Part shown: positions 26,261 through 39,480 of the stretch, in pieces
Position numbering within the stretch: the stretch's first letter is position 1
Layout of the letters: every line of letters begins with the position of its first letter
NCBI GenBank assembly: GCA_028023455.1
Contig: JAQFVV010012671.1
Span: 1,054,001 to 1,118,000, forward strand
Source of the DNA: Epiperipatus broadwayi
Taxonomy: Eukaryota > Onychophora > Udeonychophora > Euonychophora > Peripatidae
DNA: 64,000 bases
Reading direction: 5' to 3'
Notes under the pieces: model-generated
The model's database searches: none
What the model was told of the DNA's origin: nothing
The model's input: the letters and a program-made list of their open reading frames with translations, nothing else
Position numbers and translations under genes: made by a program

Positions 26261-26344
26261 CTGAGAGCACTGCACCTGAATCTTAGGATCTAATGCAACC
26301 CTAGCAGCCACCTTTTATCTCTACTTAACTACAAAACTATGAGA

Positions 26345-28397
26345 AAGTGAAGCTCAAATAAAGGTTATCTCATTGTAGAGATAACAGGATATTCATCATT
26401 ATACTTTTAATATGAAAAATAGTATGTTAAATATTCATGGAAATTCAGGCAATTGGACATTTAATCCTTAATAATTGGCATGAAATAATTAAAACAACAT
26501 CATCATTGTCTTCAATTTTTACAGTTTTTTTCTTTAAGTAAAACTTGTGTTTTAACTTTCTCCTCCAAAAGATAAAATATGATGATATGATATAACAAAG
26601 TACAATGTCCTGCATGGCTTTGTAAATTAATATAACAGTTATCACCAGTTTCCTTTATAGCATAATTTAAAATATAACTGTTGAAATTGAGCCATTATGA
26701 ATAGACTGTTTTCTCAGAGCATAATATTAATAATAAGAAAGTTCAAAATTGAAATTAGCAATAAAAACAAAGATACCTTATTAACTTTTTTAGCAATGCA
26801 TGTTAAATTGATAAATTATAAGTTTTGGTAACTTTACACCTAAATAAAAAATAAATAAAGTTATTACTATTAAAATGTGAAGATTGCAGTAGTCTGACAA
26901 ATGATGATTAGCAGAATCAGTCAGAGAGAGAGAGCAAACAAGCAAGAAGAGCCAACCTCACCCAACAATATTAATGACCTCTTTCCTAAAATATTTTAAG
27001 TACAATATGGAATTAATACAATTATATAACTTTGAAATTCATGTGATCTTTAATGACCAAAGTTGAAGAAAAGATCAATTTTAATTAACTTTTAATAACT
27101 GATAAAATTAAATAATTAAAACAAGACAATAAAATAACATTTTATTATTTTAATAACTAGTGTCTTTTCTTCCACCTAAAATTTATCAGAAATTCAAATA
27201 AACTGTTTAACCCTTTAATGACCACTTTTAATGAAATATTAATTTTTAACTATGTAATAGTTAAACTTAAATATCTTGGCAATTAAAACCAAGAAATCAA
27301 AATATACACATGCACACACATTCCTAAACACACACATGTATACCAGAAGTTGCAAATATTTAAAGTAAACCTATTTTAATAATTAACTGATTCATATTTC
27401 TTCAACAATTTAATCTTATTTGAATAAAACAACTAATTTAAATTAGTGATATATTATTTGAAAACTTATCAAATAAATAGTTTAATTAATTTATCAATCA
27501 TTACTAAACAATTAATGTTCATAACTATAATATTAACTCTATCTAGATTTTTTTCTTTTAAGTCTGCATAAATTAAATAATAACTTTTAAACCTCAAGCT
27601 TACATTTTTTTAAATCTAAGAATGATATCTTTAAAATAACTATACAATTTATAAAATATTATCTATTTTATATTCATAGTGAATAAAATAAAGTAAAACA
27701 TTACTATATAAAGTTATATAACATCATTTACAAGATAAATATTATCTTCTTTCTCTATTTATAATTTTTTTAGAATATAATAACACAAACTCAACATCTT
27801 AAATATCTAATGAGGACAATGTGCAACAGCACAAGTTCACAATATATTATATTTTCTTATATAGTTTGACAAGTACAGATTTAGCCCAGATTTACTTAAG
27901 GGAAGAATTTTAAATTTTCATACTTAGATTGTTTATTCAATAAATTTTTAGAAGCCATTAAGAATTAAATATTTTGTTTTGCTTAGATTTGCATGGGAGT
28001 GTGGATTATGGATCAATTGAGTTTTTAGCTAGAAAAGTAAAAATCTAATACTGCATTAAAAAGATATTATTATTAAAAATAGGAAAAGCTATTTAGGAAA
28101 CTGTAAAAGATAATACAGGCTAATAACAATAATGAGAAAGATAACACTTAAAAATGTTAGCACAATATAGCATTGAACCCAGGCATAACACTTCAGAGAC
28201 AGATTCTGTACCAGTACTACCAAGTAAACAACTTGTTTAGAACTCAAAAATATTATTGATAAAGATCATTATTTCATCATATGCAGAATTGCTATAATTA
28301 TAGGCCAATATTTTTAAAATAAGCTTTATTTTTAAATAAATTATTAATAATATGTTACTTTTTATATAAATTAGGATATTTAAATAAAAATGATTGG
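26345..28397. other. AT-rich DNA, nothing recognised
   Basis: A short (AG)n run lies near 26924-26937. No coding frame or known repeat seen. Confidence 0.5.
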
Positions 28398-28890
28398 GAA
28401 ATGTAAATATTTTTATTTACATATAAATTTTATTAATTATAATGATGAAAGATCATCAGCCTGTGCAGTTTTGTGCAATAGTAGAGTATCTATGAAGTAT
28501 ATTTTGAGGCTAAAGCAACTGCCACAATAAGTTTAAGTAAAAAAAATTCCTTTTATGTTTAAATAATAAATATTTATAATCAAATGTATTTCTAGGAATA
28601 AAGTGATTCAGAAATCTAAACATTTACATATAAGTTTTATTAATTATCATGACAAAATAATATCCATTTGTTAAGTTTAGCATAATGATAAGAAAATACA
28701 TGCAATATATTTCAAGGTCATGTCTAGAAATTCGAAGGCTGGATAATTGTCACAAATAAGTTTAAGTAAAGAAGTATTCCTCTCACATTTAAATAAAAAA
28801 TATAAAAATACTCAGAATGTATTTCTAACAATGAAATGATTTAAAAATGTAAACAATGTTATTTATATATAAATTTTATTAATTATTTTG
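28398..28890. repeat. Old diverged tandem duplication, about 2.2 units of 207-239 bp
   Basis: The landmark 'acatataa.ttttattaat' recurs at 28419, 28626 and about 28865. Other landmarks (tttaagtaaa; gtatttcta) recur with 230-233-bp spacing. Divergence is high, so it is old. Confidence 0.65.
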
Positions 28891-31127
28891 GTGTCTTAGA
28901 ACCCCAGTAGTGAAGTGCCTTTGTGCACTGCACACAAGAATATAGCAGTTCTGGCTATGAATTAATAAACATGATTTATTATTAAATTACTAAATATAAC
29001 ATATATCTAACACAAAACAAAGATAATTTATCGAGATTATGTACTCTTATATATATATATATATCTTAAAATCAAAGTTTTTATTCTTTTAATAATGTTC
29101 TACTATGAATTTCATAAATGCATTAATAAACAGAGAATTACTAAGATTTATTCTCTTACCAAAATAGTTCCTTAGTTTCGGATATCAAAATACAGATTAA
29201 AATAAATTTCACATTTCAAAATCTAAGATATGGAATCTTTAGTCTGATGTTCATACAGGTGCATATGTATTTGGAGATCTTTGGTATCACACATATAGGG
29301 CAGCGAACATCAAGGTAGTATTATGGAAGCATGGTTAGCAGTATAATCAGCGAATGTGTAAGGAATCTAGCCATGCCTTTTCACTTCATCCTAGACAAAA
29401 GTTTCTTCTGTGTTGCAAATATTGTCAACATTCTGCTATATATATATTTTTCTCTTTTACACTTTGTGCTTCTCAAAATGTCCTAGCATTCAACAATTCT
29501 AGCCATTATTGTCATAATAGTAATCACAAAAATCTGTTCTCTGGGATTTCTCCTTTTATATCCACCCTACTATCTCCTGTGAATCTTCAAGTCCACCTTA
29601 ATTCTTTTTTTAAGAATTTCATTTTCACACCTGTTTATATTTTTTACTATTTCTCTTAAAACTCTTTACAAAGTTTATATAACATTTTTCATTCCAACTT
29701 TAGTATGCAATAACAATATTCCATCACTGAATGAATGACGTACTTTACAAAAAAAAAATACAAATAAAAAGATATTATATTTGTGTAACATTTATATAAT
29801 TTTTTTACATTATTTTCTTATTTAATTAAATTACACATTCCTCTGAAATAATAGCATTGTATGTAGACACTCATTTGTCATCTTTAATTAGAGTGAAAAC
29901 ATTCACATTCCTTCTATAATTAAAGGCAATTAGATCGAATATCTATTTTAAATTAGATAAATATATTTTCTAAATATAATTCCATGTGGTCTCATACATA
30001 TATGTATATTTTATGATTAATCACTGCAAAAATAATAAATCTATTATATAATTACTCTTTTACTTAAACAATCTCCCTTTTCTCTTTGAACACCAATATA
30101 CCTTGTACCTTAAAATAGTATATATATTATAATATTAATATTCATATCTTTTTTGTGTATTCTAATTTTAGTGTCTAATATATGTTTTTTTTTAACAAAA
30201 ATTCTCTTCGTTTTAAAGATGCCTTTTCTTTTATCTGACTACAGTGAAAAAGTCTTGATAGATATTGTCAAAAATGTTCCAATGTGATCTTACTCAGTGT
30301 CCTCATAGACACTATGTCCGTGAAATTTGTTGCATTTATATTGCAATTCAAAAATAGTGGGAAGAGTCCATTATTCACAATTTTTATCCATTGTCTCTTT
30401 TTATTATACAAATAATTAATTTTAATTAAAAACAAATTAAAATTTAAAAAAATTATTAACCAGACAAACACTAATATATAAAATTACCTGATTGATAATA
30501 ACTGCAAAATGTTTGTTCGAAGTATTTGTAAAGTTTATAAGTCTATGTAAATCCCTTATTATATTTAATTTTACAAAATAGATATTCGGTAAGGTTTCAG
30601 TTACCACCTGATCACATGTCTGAGAATGCCAATCAATATTCTGGAACACAAAAATTGTTTAATAGTTTATTTTATATAAATACCATGTTGCAATATACTA
30701 TTTCTAATTATATTTGTTAAAATATCTATTCTAAAGATAGTTATTTAGCATAGAAAAAAAGCTATGAATGCAATTTATTTATTGACACATAATAATATTC
30801 TTAAAATTATATTTTTCAATTAGAATAAAATGATCAGTTTTTATTATGTTTCTTTCTACATTCACACATAATCTTTTAAAAAAAATTTGGAGAAAAAATT
30901 CTAATGAGAATTACAATTTAAAAATAATGCAAAGGTCCAAAAAAGCAAGTACCACTCATTCTAAAAAAAAACATTGCAATTTAAAAAAGCTTCCAATTAA
31001 AATTCGAAACATCAAATGTATAATATTCAAAAGCACAATTTATAAGTGTGTGTAAAATTCATAACTGATATATTTATATTATTTGATGTATATTCCAATT
31101 CTACTGCCTTTTAACTCATTATGAGTA
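28891..31127. other. AT-rich DNA without recognisable gene
   Basis: The largest frame is 29354-29659 (+), 101 codons, serine- and phenylalanine-rich with no motif and no support for being a gene. The frames near 30.3-31.0 kb are AT-rich chance frames. Confidence 0.5.
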
Positions 31128-31577
31128 GCAAACTCTCCCTACAGTAGTGCCACCAAGTGCAAGTCTTCATAATCAATAAATGCACAAAGATTTGTGCATA
31201 AAATTCCTATCTAATGCCTAGTCAACCAGCATCCCTAGACTAGTTTCTAGCTTGTGACTTTCATCAGTGAGGAGCCTTGGATTTGAGAGCAATACACCTA
31301 GATCTTAGGATCTAATGCAACCCTCTAACAGACACCATTCACCTATTTGGTTAACTATAAAGCTAGGAGCTCAAGTTAAAAATACCCTAGTGTTTTCAAC
31401 TCAAACTCATTCCCTTGTATAATCATATAAATCTGAACTCAGTTCAGCATCTATACATTTTGGTGTCTTTGATTTTTCAAAAACCATAGTCACTATTATC
31501 TTATGGACACAATAAGTATAACACCATAAAAAATCACATGATCACCATTTCATATGCTTACACATGCTGTTAATAAG
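31128..31577 (-). mobile_element. Family C repeat, single full unit
   Basis: About one unit (450 bp), but starting at a different point of the repeat from the 25.6-kb dimer: it begins at the 'gcaaactctcc' part and ends with the part that normally precedes it. This circular permutation is what insertion from a circular or tandem RNA would give. Minus-strand hammerhead at 31225-31282. Confidence 0.7.
31225..31282 (-). ncRNA. Hammerhead ribozyme motif, single family C unit
   Basis: Core CUGAUGA, GAAA and GUC are all present, while stems I and II carry several substitutions. Probably decayed. Confidence 0.5.
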
Positions 31578-33218
31578 AATATGTGATGTAATATGGCTAC
31601 TCCTTTATCAAAGTCAGGAATCTCTCAGCCACTATTCCCAAACATCTACATCTGATGTAAATGGCATTACTAAAATGTTTTGTCTTAAATCCTTGGGGTC
31701 AATTTTGATGTTTCCAGTGCTGTAGTCTTGGTTACAGTTAATTAATGATAATATTATTGCCAATTATTATAATTTAAGATTTTACAATTAGGATATTACA
31801 AAAAAAGTTAATTCTCACCAGAATTAGGTGGCACTTAAATTTTGATTAGACTGGAAATAAAACTACTTCTAACAGCATCCTGATGATTCAAAGACTTCAA
31901 CATGTCTTCAAACAGGAATAGTGAAGAAGGCAACAATGAAGTGATAAAAATTTTAATAGTTTTCTATCCTTATTTTACATTCTAGCTAAGAATATCTAGA
32001 TGAAAAATCTATATCTTATTAAATATATATAAATGTAAGTATATTCAAAGTCATACCTTTAAATATAGAGAATCTAATATTAGTATTACAAAATATTTAC
32101 AACACCTTAAATTAATATTCTAGCATTAATAATTTTGAAGAAGATTGAAAACCAGTCAAAATATTAAAAGAAAAAAACATTGGAAAAAAGTGTAACATTT
32201 GTAATTTTTTAATATTGCAATAATATAATAAAATGAAAGAATGAATATTGGTAAAAAAAACTTTTATTTATTATTTCAATAATTTTTCTCAATTTAAGTT
32301 GTTGAATTACAAAAAGCCAGGTATTAAAAGGATTTTCAGTGCAACAGAACTATTGAAGAAAAATAAAAATATAAGACTATTAAAATAAAATAGCAATAGA
32401 TGCTACTGCAATTAAGTATTAATGTGATAACAACTCCCCCCCCCCTTACTAAGCATAAAATAATAGAGTATGAGAAGGATCAGTTAATAAAAAATATAAA
32501 AATATAAAAAATCATCTACTATCAGAAAAATTCAAGCAAGACATGCCAGAAAAAGATAATACTATGATAAAAATCATATTAAAAAGTACATAGAACAAAA
32601 TAGTAATGTGCTTGATTTAATTTTCAACAGTAATAGGGATAGTATTGGAAAAAGAAAATATTTGAAAAGATAGAATATCCTGAACACCTTGATTTAAAAT
32701 AAAACAGTGAATAACAATGTATTAACTAAGCAATCAATAATGTTATTATTTTTATAGCATTATTAAAAAAAAAATCATAATATCATTTACTTTGATGTAG
32801 CTGTAAATTTCTACCACTTGAGGCTTTTGGTATTCAAAGCCCCAATACTTAATCTAGTAAAAGAGAGTAATACTGTTACTAAAAAACCTTTGTTTGTACA
32901 TAAGCTATAAACAAGATATAAATAGAATGGAGAAATAACAAGTTATGAAAGTTTACTATGATAATAGTTTCTCCATTATGGAATGTAATGCATGTGAAAA
33001 TCAGATTGAAGAATAGTAAATTAAGACAGTGAATTGAAATAAACATAATGACATCATAATCATCATCATTTTATAACCAATTTATTCAAAAATTATGTGC
33101 TGCTCAAATATTAAAGTGGTGGGTTGAATACAACAATTTCATTAAAAAGACCAAATTAAATTCAATCAATCATTTTTAGCTCTTTAATCTACCACTCTAC
33201 CATTTTTATAATCAAAGA
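31578..33218. other. AT-rich DNA, nothing recognised
   Basis: There is an eleven-base C run near 32434. No frame, RNA gene or repeat could be supported. Confidence 0.45.
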
Positions 33219-33300
33219 TGTGAGGGGTCAGTACAGCTGCCTTACAAGCAGTTGTCCCGGGTTAGAGGGTTCGCTTCCTGGCCAATGCTATGACACATGG
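33219..33300 (+). repeat. tRNA-derived SINE fragment (tRNA-Val-like)
   Basis: A GC-richer island in AT-rich DNA. CTGC-CTTACAA-GCAG forms an anticodon-arm-like hairpin with a seven-base loop and anticodon position UAC (Val). It is followed by a box-B-like block, cccgggtt...ggttcgcttcc, with a small insertion. There is no proper acceptor stem, and an A-rich run follows, so it reads as a SINE head and not as a working tRNA gene. Confidence 0.5.
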
Positions 33301-34130
33301 AAAAAAAAGATGCAACTTTCATCTTATTAGATAAACTAAATCCATGTCTTTTTTTCATATAATGAATCTGGCAGATTAAGTCTCTCTATATAACTAATTT
33401 ATCTGAAGTAGATAAATTATTGTGGTGACATTTTATTTTTAACATGTTAAAAGTACCAATCTCATGTTGTAATCTATATTTAACCGTAATGTTTAAATAT
33501 ACTTTTTGCTCAATACACTATCAAAATATTTAAGCTCTTAGACATTCTCAAACTGATAACATTCAAGGCAAAAAATTATTAGATTTTTTTCCCATCACTA
33601 GTTTAAAAAGCAAAACAAAACAAAATAAAAAATAACTTGAGTTTTTTTATAATCTTAATTAATAAACTAAGTTCTTTATGTCATATTAAAAATGTAAAAA
33701 CATTCTGAGCATTATCATTAAATTGGCAATAGTAGGTTTTGTTTTTTTAATTGGGTCAAATAAAAAAACTACCATTAAGATTATATTGCATATTAATTAT
33801 CTGTGTTATGAATCTGCTCCCAAACTTTTCCAAAATTTATGAGCTGTTAAACAACTATGCAAAGAAGTTGTATCATATGAAGAAATTTTCATGAGTAACC
33901 ACATAGTTTCAAATATTATAACAATTTTTCCCAATTAATTGAGGAAATTGTCACCAAACCAACAAAAACATTATTAAATCATGTTTTTATTTATAATTAC
34001 ATTGGCTTCTCAATGAAAACCATATCTAGTGTGATTCTTGATTCTCTAATTATTACACTGAGAAATTAATAACTACTCAATTATTACTGGAAGCAAAATA
34101 TTTAATAATATTCTTGGAAGTATTTTTGTT

Positions 34131-34373
34131 AAACAGGCAAAATTCTCCATACAGTAGTGCCATCCTGTGCCAACCAGAGTATGGCCAGCCATAAACTAGT
34201 CTGGGGATATTGGATGAGTAGGCACTAGATGGGGATTTTATGCACAAGCCTTCTGACATCCATTGATTACTCTGGTTGGCACAGGATGGCACTACTGTAT
34301 GGAGAGTTTTGCCTGTTTAATAACAGTTATGTGCTAGCAGAAGAGACAGTGATCATGTGATGTTTACTGATTT
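34131..34373. mobile_element. Family C snapback insertion, 243 bp
   Basis: Flanked by a perfect 13-bp target duplication, aagtatttttgtt, at 34118-34130 and 34374-34386. It consists of the end of a family C unit in one direction followed by a longer piece in the reverse direction, so it folds back through 'ggcaaaa.tctccatacag'. The internal deletion removed the hammerhead core, leaving only the flank 'aaactagtctgggg'. The frame at 34077-34292 (-) is only a shadow across it. Confidence 0.85.
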
Positions 34374-34399
34374 AAGTATTTTTGTTGTAGAAAACAACA

Positions 34400-34683
34400 A
34401 TAATATTCCATGATATTTACAATAGACTTTTAAAATTCTTCTCTATTTTTATGCATTGAATTATTTTTAAGATTAGATGGATAATTATACAAGCTTATGT
34501 AATTTCAAAAAAAGTTCAATAATTTTAAAACTAATATATCAATGATATTCCATGATATTTACAATAGACTTTTAAAATTCTTCTCTATTTTTATACATTG
34601 AATTATTTTTAAGATTAGATGGATATTTATACAAGCTTATGTAATTTCAAAAAAAGTTCAATAATTTTAAAACTAATATATCA
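34400..34683. repeat. Recent 142-bp tandem duplication
   Basis: Two adjacent units, 34400-34541 and 34542-34683, differing at only a few bases. Directly right of the family C snapback insertion. High identity means a recent event. Confidence 0.85.
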
Positions 34684-35866
34684 CCACTTTTAAAAACTTT
34701 TCCAGAGATCCCATTAAGACATAAAGTTTTTTCATTTTTAAGACTACCAGTGGTTGTTTTAATTCCATCAAGATGTATATCACTGTTACAATTTTAATGA
34801 GTAAACATCTGAATTCTTGTATAACTATAATTTCTAAAGTAAATCAAAATTCTTCTATCATTATTCAAAAAATCTTCCAATTCCATTAATTGATTTCAGT
34901 GCTTCAAAAAGATATTAAAGACCCTGACCACAAAATAAATGTATCACCTCTATAACATTAACTAACAACCATCTTCTCTGTAGCTTTAAACTAACAACTA
35001 TTCCCAAATTTTCCAAGCAGTCTTTGAACTATGCCATTAAATCCCTGCACTGTTTGATGCAGTGATAGACTAGCAGATTCTGGAAGTCAAAATCCATGAA
35101 TTGTGCACTATCCCTGTCATTTCCAGCACTCATATTTTTTATGAATTCCTGAGTACTAGAGCTGATTGATTATTTTCATCTTACTGTACTATACAGCTCA
35201 ACAGAGAAATCTATACATTTTTTTTGTTCAAATCACTAATTGTCAGATAATCTATAACTTTTTTTTGGAAGACAGAAAATCAGATTCACTGGCTTTCGTA
35301 ACTCACACCTTGAGATAATTTCATATGTTATTAACATGAATATAATTTGCTTCTAAGAATTGAAGACCCACTTTCTTTTTCAAGATATTTGGTATGTTTT
35401 AATGATACTATCCATTAACCTTGAAGAACGGTGTTCTGGATCTGCAGAACAATCTTATCCAGAATTGATGCATTAAAGTTTTTTTATGAAAATGTTTTTT
35501 TATTAACCCAAGTATTATCTATAAATTTTTGTTTATGGCTACCATAACATTATATTTGTAACAACCATAATATTTGGGTCAGAATTGATTATATCTATCA
35601 ACATTAAAGTCCTTAAGAAAATAATTGATTCTTTTATTGGTTATGATGCAACAATACTATCTAATATGAAAAAAAAATCTTTCTATTAGCATTCTGCATT
35701 TAATAAGCATGGATACCTTTCAAAAACAAACTTTTATTGACATTAATTTTTCAATGACATATCTAGGAGTTCCAAAAATTTAATATCAATATTAGACTTC
35801 TTAAAAAATTCAACATTCTGGAATCTGTTTTCACTCATTTTTGACAAGCTTTATTCCTTCATTTAC
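34684..35866 (-). other. Possible ancient coding relic (minus strand), unidentified
   Basis: The composition is less AT-simple than the surroundings, and the minus strand gives moderately long readable pieces broken by stops, for example about 34970-35130. The segment near 34700-34790 resembles 56870-56950 in the same direction. I do not recognise the family. An old transposon is the likely source, but this is weak. Confidence 0.3.
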
Positions 35867-35877
35867 AATTTATTCTA

Positions 35878-36751
35878 ATTAAATAAGCATTTATTTTATA
35901 TAGCATATGTTTACAATTGTATTACATTCAAATATGAGCCTTTCAAGCTAATTATGCATACGCTTTTGCGAGTGTTAATAATAATAAATGAATACTTTCT
36001 CTCCAATACAAGATATAGTATTTATGCAGGAATAAAATGAATCACTTATTCCTACAACTCAAATGCTTATATATAAGCAAATCTGAAGTACTGGCAAGGA
36101 AAGCATGAGGCTGGAACAATCACTTTAAATTACTATATACGATGTCTGAATGAATGACGGTGAAATTGTCTAGAATTTATTAAACGTCATTCTCACTGAA
36201 ACTTAATCATATGTAAATAAGCATTTATTTTATATAGCATATGTTTACAATTGTATTACATTCAAATATCAGCATTTGAGTTGTAGGAATAAGTGATTCA
36301 TTTTATTCCTGCATAAATACTATATCTTGTATTGGAGAGAAAGTATTCATTTATTATTATTAACACTCGCAAAAGTGTATGCACAATTAGCTTGAAAGGC
36401 TGATATTTGAATGTAATACAATTGTAAACATACACTATATAAAATAAATGCTTATTTACATATGATTAAGTTTAAATTAGAATGACGTTTAGTAAATTCT
36501 AGACAATTTCACCAACATCATTCATTCAGACATCATGTATAGTAATTTAAAGTGACTGTTCCATCCTCACGCTTTCCTTGCCAGTACTTCAGATTTGCTC
36601 ATATATAAGCATTTGAGTTGTAGGAATAAGTGATTCATTTTATTCCTGCATAAATACTATATCTTGTATTGGAGAGAAAGTATTCATTTATTATTATTAA
36701 CACTCACAAAAGCGTATGCACAATTAGCTTGAAAGACTGATATTTAAATGT
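35878..36751 (+). mobile_element. Family B foldback element, copy 2
   Basis: An 874-bp insertion flanked by a perfect 11-bp target duplication, aatttattcta, at 35867-35877 and 36752-36762. It starts 'aataagcatttattttat' and ends 'gactgatatttaaatgt', the same ends as the other copies. Inside, an inverted first unit is followed by a partial and then a full unit in the opposite direction. No coding frame. Confidence 0.85.
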
Positions 36752-36762
36752 AATTTATTCTA

Positions 36763-39239
36763 TTGCAAAATAAGTTTCTCTAAGAGCAAATACATCAACT
36801 TTGAATTTTAATTACTCTTTTTCTATATTCAGATCGAGTTCAAAAAACTACTAGTTGAATTCTTTTTTAAAAAAACACATAATAAAGGTAAGAGTAGACT
36901 AAAAAAATCGATAATTCTTTAATTTTACTCTACAAATTAATTAAAGTACCCCAAACAAAATCCATTATTGCTCACAATGATGAAACAGACTAGCTTGATC
37001 AGTACTTATTTTGAATAATATGAATTCTGAATGCTGTTTTTTTATGCTCAATTCTAAATATGCCACTAGAAAATAATATTTTTCATAGTGCTTTTTAAAG
37101 AAAACATCATTATAAAATTAACTTTAATAGAATCTCTATCCAAAAGACAAAGCAAAATATATGACAATTCTATAATTTCTACAATAATAGTTTTGCAACA
37201 TTATGAATATCAACATTAAGTCTACACCGAAAATCTAGCAGTTTATTAAATTCATCTTTTGAATTAAGGTATTTTACATTTAAAGTCACTGAAATTTAAT
37301 ACTGTAACTTATATGATTTTTTTGGTAGAACTTTCTTAATGGTTGTAAAGAAAATAAATTTTTATGTAAATACAATTTAAATTAATTTTTAATTACAGAT
37401 TACTGGTTGTTTGGAATCCTCAGAGCTTATTTTTCAGTGAAGAAATATCTGGAAAATGCTGTGAATGGTCATGAATCAAAATCAAAGTGGTAATAATGAT
37501 GTCCTATTATTTTATACAGTTTTACAATTTTTTCAAAAAAGTTGATGTTTCAGGTAAAATATAAAGCAATATACATTTCATAACCAAAGACGATATAATT
37601 ACTTACATATTTCATAATCTCATATTATTAACAATATTCCAATGCAATAGTTATTCCTGAACACAGGGCTTAATTATATCTGTCAAACTCATTTTATTTT
37701 TAGAAGCTTCAAACTAGTTGGTGAAATTATAAAATTTTTATGCACTTTTCTGTATGACATAATTATTAAAACAACTCATACAAATAGAAACATTGTATCT
37801 CTTCCTTCTTAATAACAATAATAAATAATCATTCATCACTCTATATGATAACAGATTTTCCTTTCATCATTTTTTATGATAAATATTCCTGATTTATGTG
37901 ACAAATCAATATCTTGAAACTGAAGAATCAAAGGTCTTTCACCAATAAACTCTTCATTTTACACAATGCTTTAAATGAGGCTTTATAATACTCTTTCTAA
38001 AAATTCTTTAAGAAGTTTATTAAATTTTATTGATGATTTCATACCTGTTGAACTTACAAGTAGTGATAGAATGGAGAACACTGGATCTTAAGGTCTTTGG
38101 AACATGGTCCACATCTCTCACTTCTGGTGTTTGAACTTTTTATGAACTCCCAAGAAATGTCATTTGATTGTTTTTTTATTTATAATTAATCATTTGATAT
38201 TACATTTGTTAAAAATTTGTCATTCACAATTAATGTTGACTTAATATAAAATCAATTATACAAGGTATAGATTCAAATTCTAGATCTTGTAAGTCATTTT
38301 AGTCTTTATCCTTATTACTAAAAGCAGATATATATTTTCTACTATAAATTTGGACGTTTTTACATGCAATTATAAACTCTTCATTATTATCTTATGATTC
38401 AGCATTACATTAACATCAAAAGATTCATTTTGTCTGTGTTTTGTGAAGTTTTTTTACTTTATTATACTAAATGTATAATGGCCAATGATGACACTCTCTT
38501 CACTTGAAGTATCAAATGCATCATATTTATTGTAACCATTTTTTTTTTTTTGCTTGCAAATAGTGTATCAACACTTATCTAATCAAATTTGATACAGGAT
38601 CTTTATCTTTCAGGTACTAATAGCTAGATATCCATAAATTAACTAATAATTAAATGATAAGATGGATTATCAATAGAACAATTACTAGAAAAAATATTAC
38701 ATCTGCTGTAAATCTAAAAAAGGTATTTCTTGCCCAGATTTGAATATCTGATCATCAAGGATAAATATATAAACTTTTATATTATGTACTCTTTCACTAA
38801 ACATATGCTATTAGTTTGTTCTTTCATTTACATATGTTTTCTTTTCTGTAATTATGTAAATAACTATTTTCTTTTTGTTATCATGGATCTCATCAAGGAT
38901 ATTTATTATTTGTGAAAGTTTTTTAAAGTATATATATATTTTGTGAATAGATTTTGCTTCAAAATTTCTTCTTTAACATCAGCCTTTTCGTAATAGCTGG
39001 AGTAAAAGTTGCTGTAATCAAATAAGATCTTTTATAAAAACTTTTCTGATAAATTTGATCAATCTTAATTACTTTAGAGAAAGATATAATTTTTACATTT
39101 ATTTATAAAATTCTTATCTTATCTACTACTAGAATTATACAATGCATCTATTTTTTTTTAAATCTGATAAATAATGAAATAATATGCAATATGTATTTAT
39201 CATGTTACAAATTAAAAAGAATAATTTGTGGTTATATGT
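36763..39239. other. AT-rich DNA, no gene; possible old repeat remains
   Basis: Patches resemble 55-58 kb loosely (see findings). The frame 38730-38915 (+) is hydrophobic by composition with no motif. There is a T run at about 38540. Confidence 0.4.
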
Positions 39240-39480
39240 TGGGATTTTATCACCCTGTCCTAACTTGATTTATGCCTTCTAAATACATTCATCTGTTAGT
39301 AACAACACACACATTGGTATGAATACAATATTTTAATTAGTATTATGTCCTATCTACTTTGAATGTTTCTGATCACTTGTAACAGCTCATATAGCAAGTG
39401 AACTGGTGACTTATAGATTTACGAAGACTGAATTTAAGATGATGTTCTAACCAACTAGGCTATTCTGTTAGAGACAACAG
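39240..39480 (-). repeat. tRNA-derived SINE, family E, copy 1
   Basis: On the minus strand a box-A-like stretch, TAGCCTAGTTGGTTAGAA, is followed about 45 bases later by a weak box-B-like stretch. The downstream body (ctgttagtaa.aacacaca) recurs near 46083. Old and diverged. Confidence 0.5.

Larger units (their letters stand above)
25590..26344 (-). mobile_element. Family C hammerhead-bearing repeat, head-to-tail dimer
   Basis: Two direct units: the first runs about 25590-26053 and the second is cut off at about 26344. Matching points (aggcaaaac at 25642 and 26104) are 462 bp apart, which I take as the unit length. Each unit carries a hammerhead motif on the minus strand. No open frame. Tandem dimers with a ribozyme in each unit are typical of retrozymes. 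I could not find a clear target duplication. Confidence 0.75.

Noticed and set aside
29354-29659. 101-codon frame, the longest outside mobile elements in its region
   Set aside because: Low-complexity Ser/Phe-rich composition and no domain or splice context that I can support.
31873-31888. Another CTGATGA at 31.87 kb, and further ones near 7.72 and 7.97 kb, as extra hammerheads
   Set aside because: No stem II, no GAAA at the right distance and no stem I partner.
33219-33300. Functional tRNA-Val gene
   Set aside because: The anticodon arm looks right, but the acceptor stem is missing and the T-arm region has an insertion. A SINE head is more likely.
35878-36751. Hammerhead in family B (ctgaagtactggcaaggaaag looked like CUGAAG...GAAA)
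   Set aside because: The core base after CUGAAG is U and not A, stem II does not pair, and another copy lacks the GAAA part.
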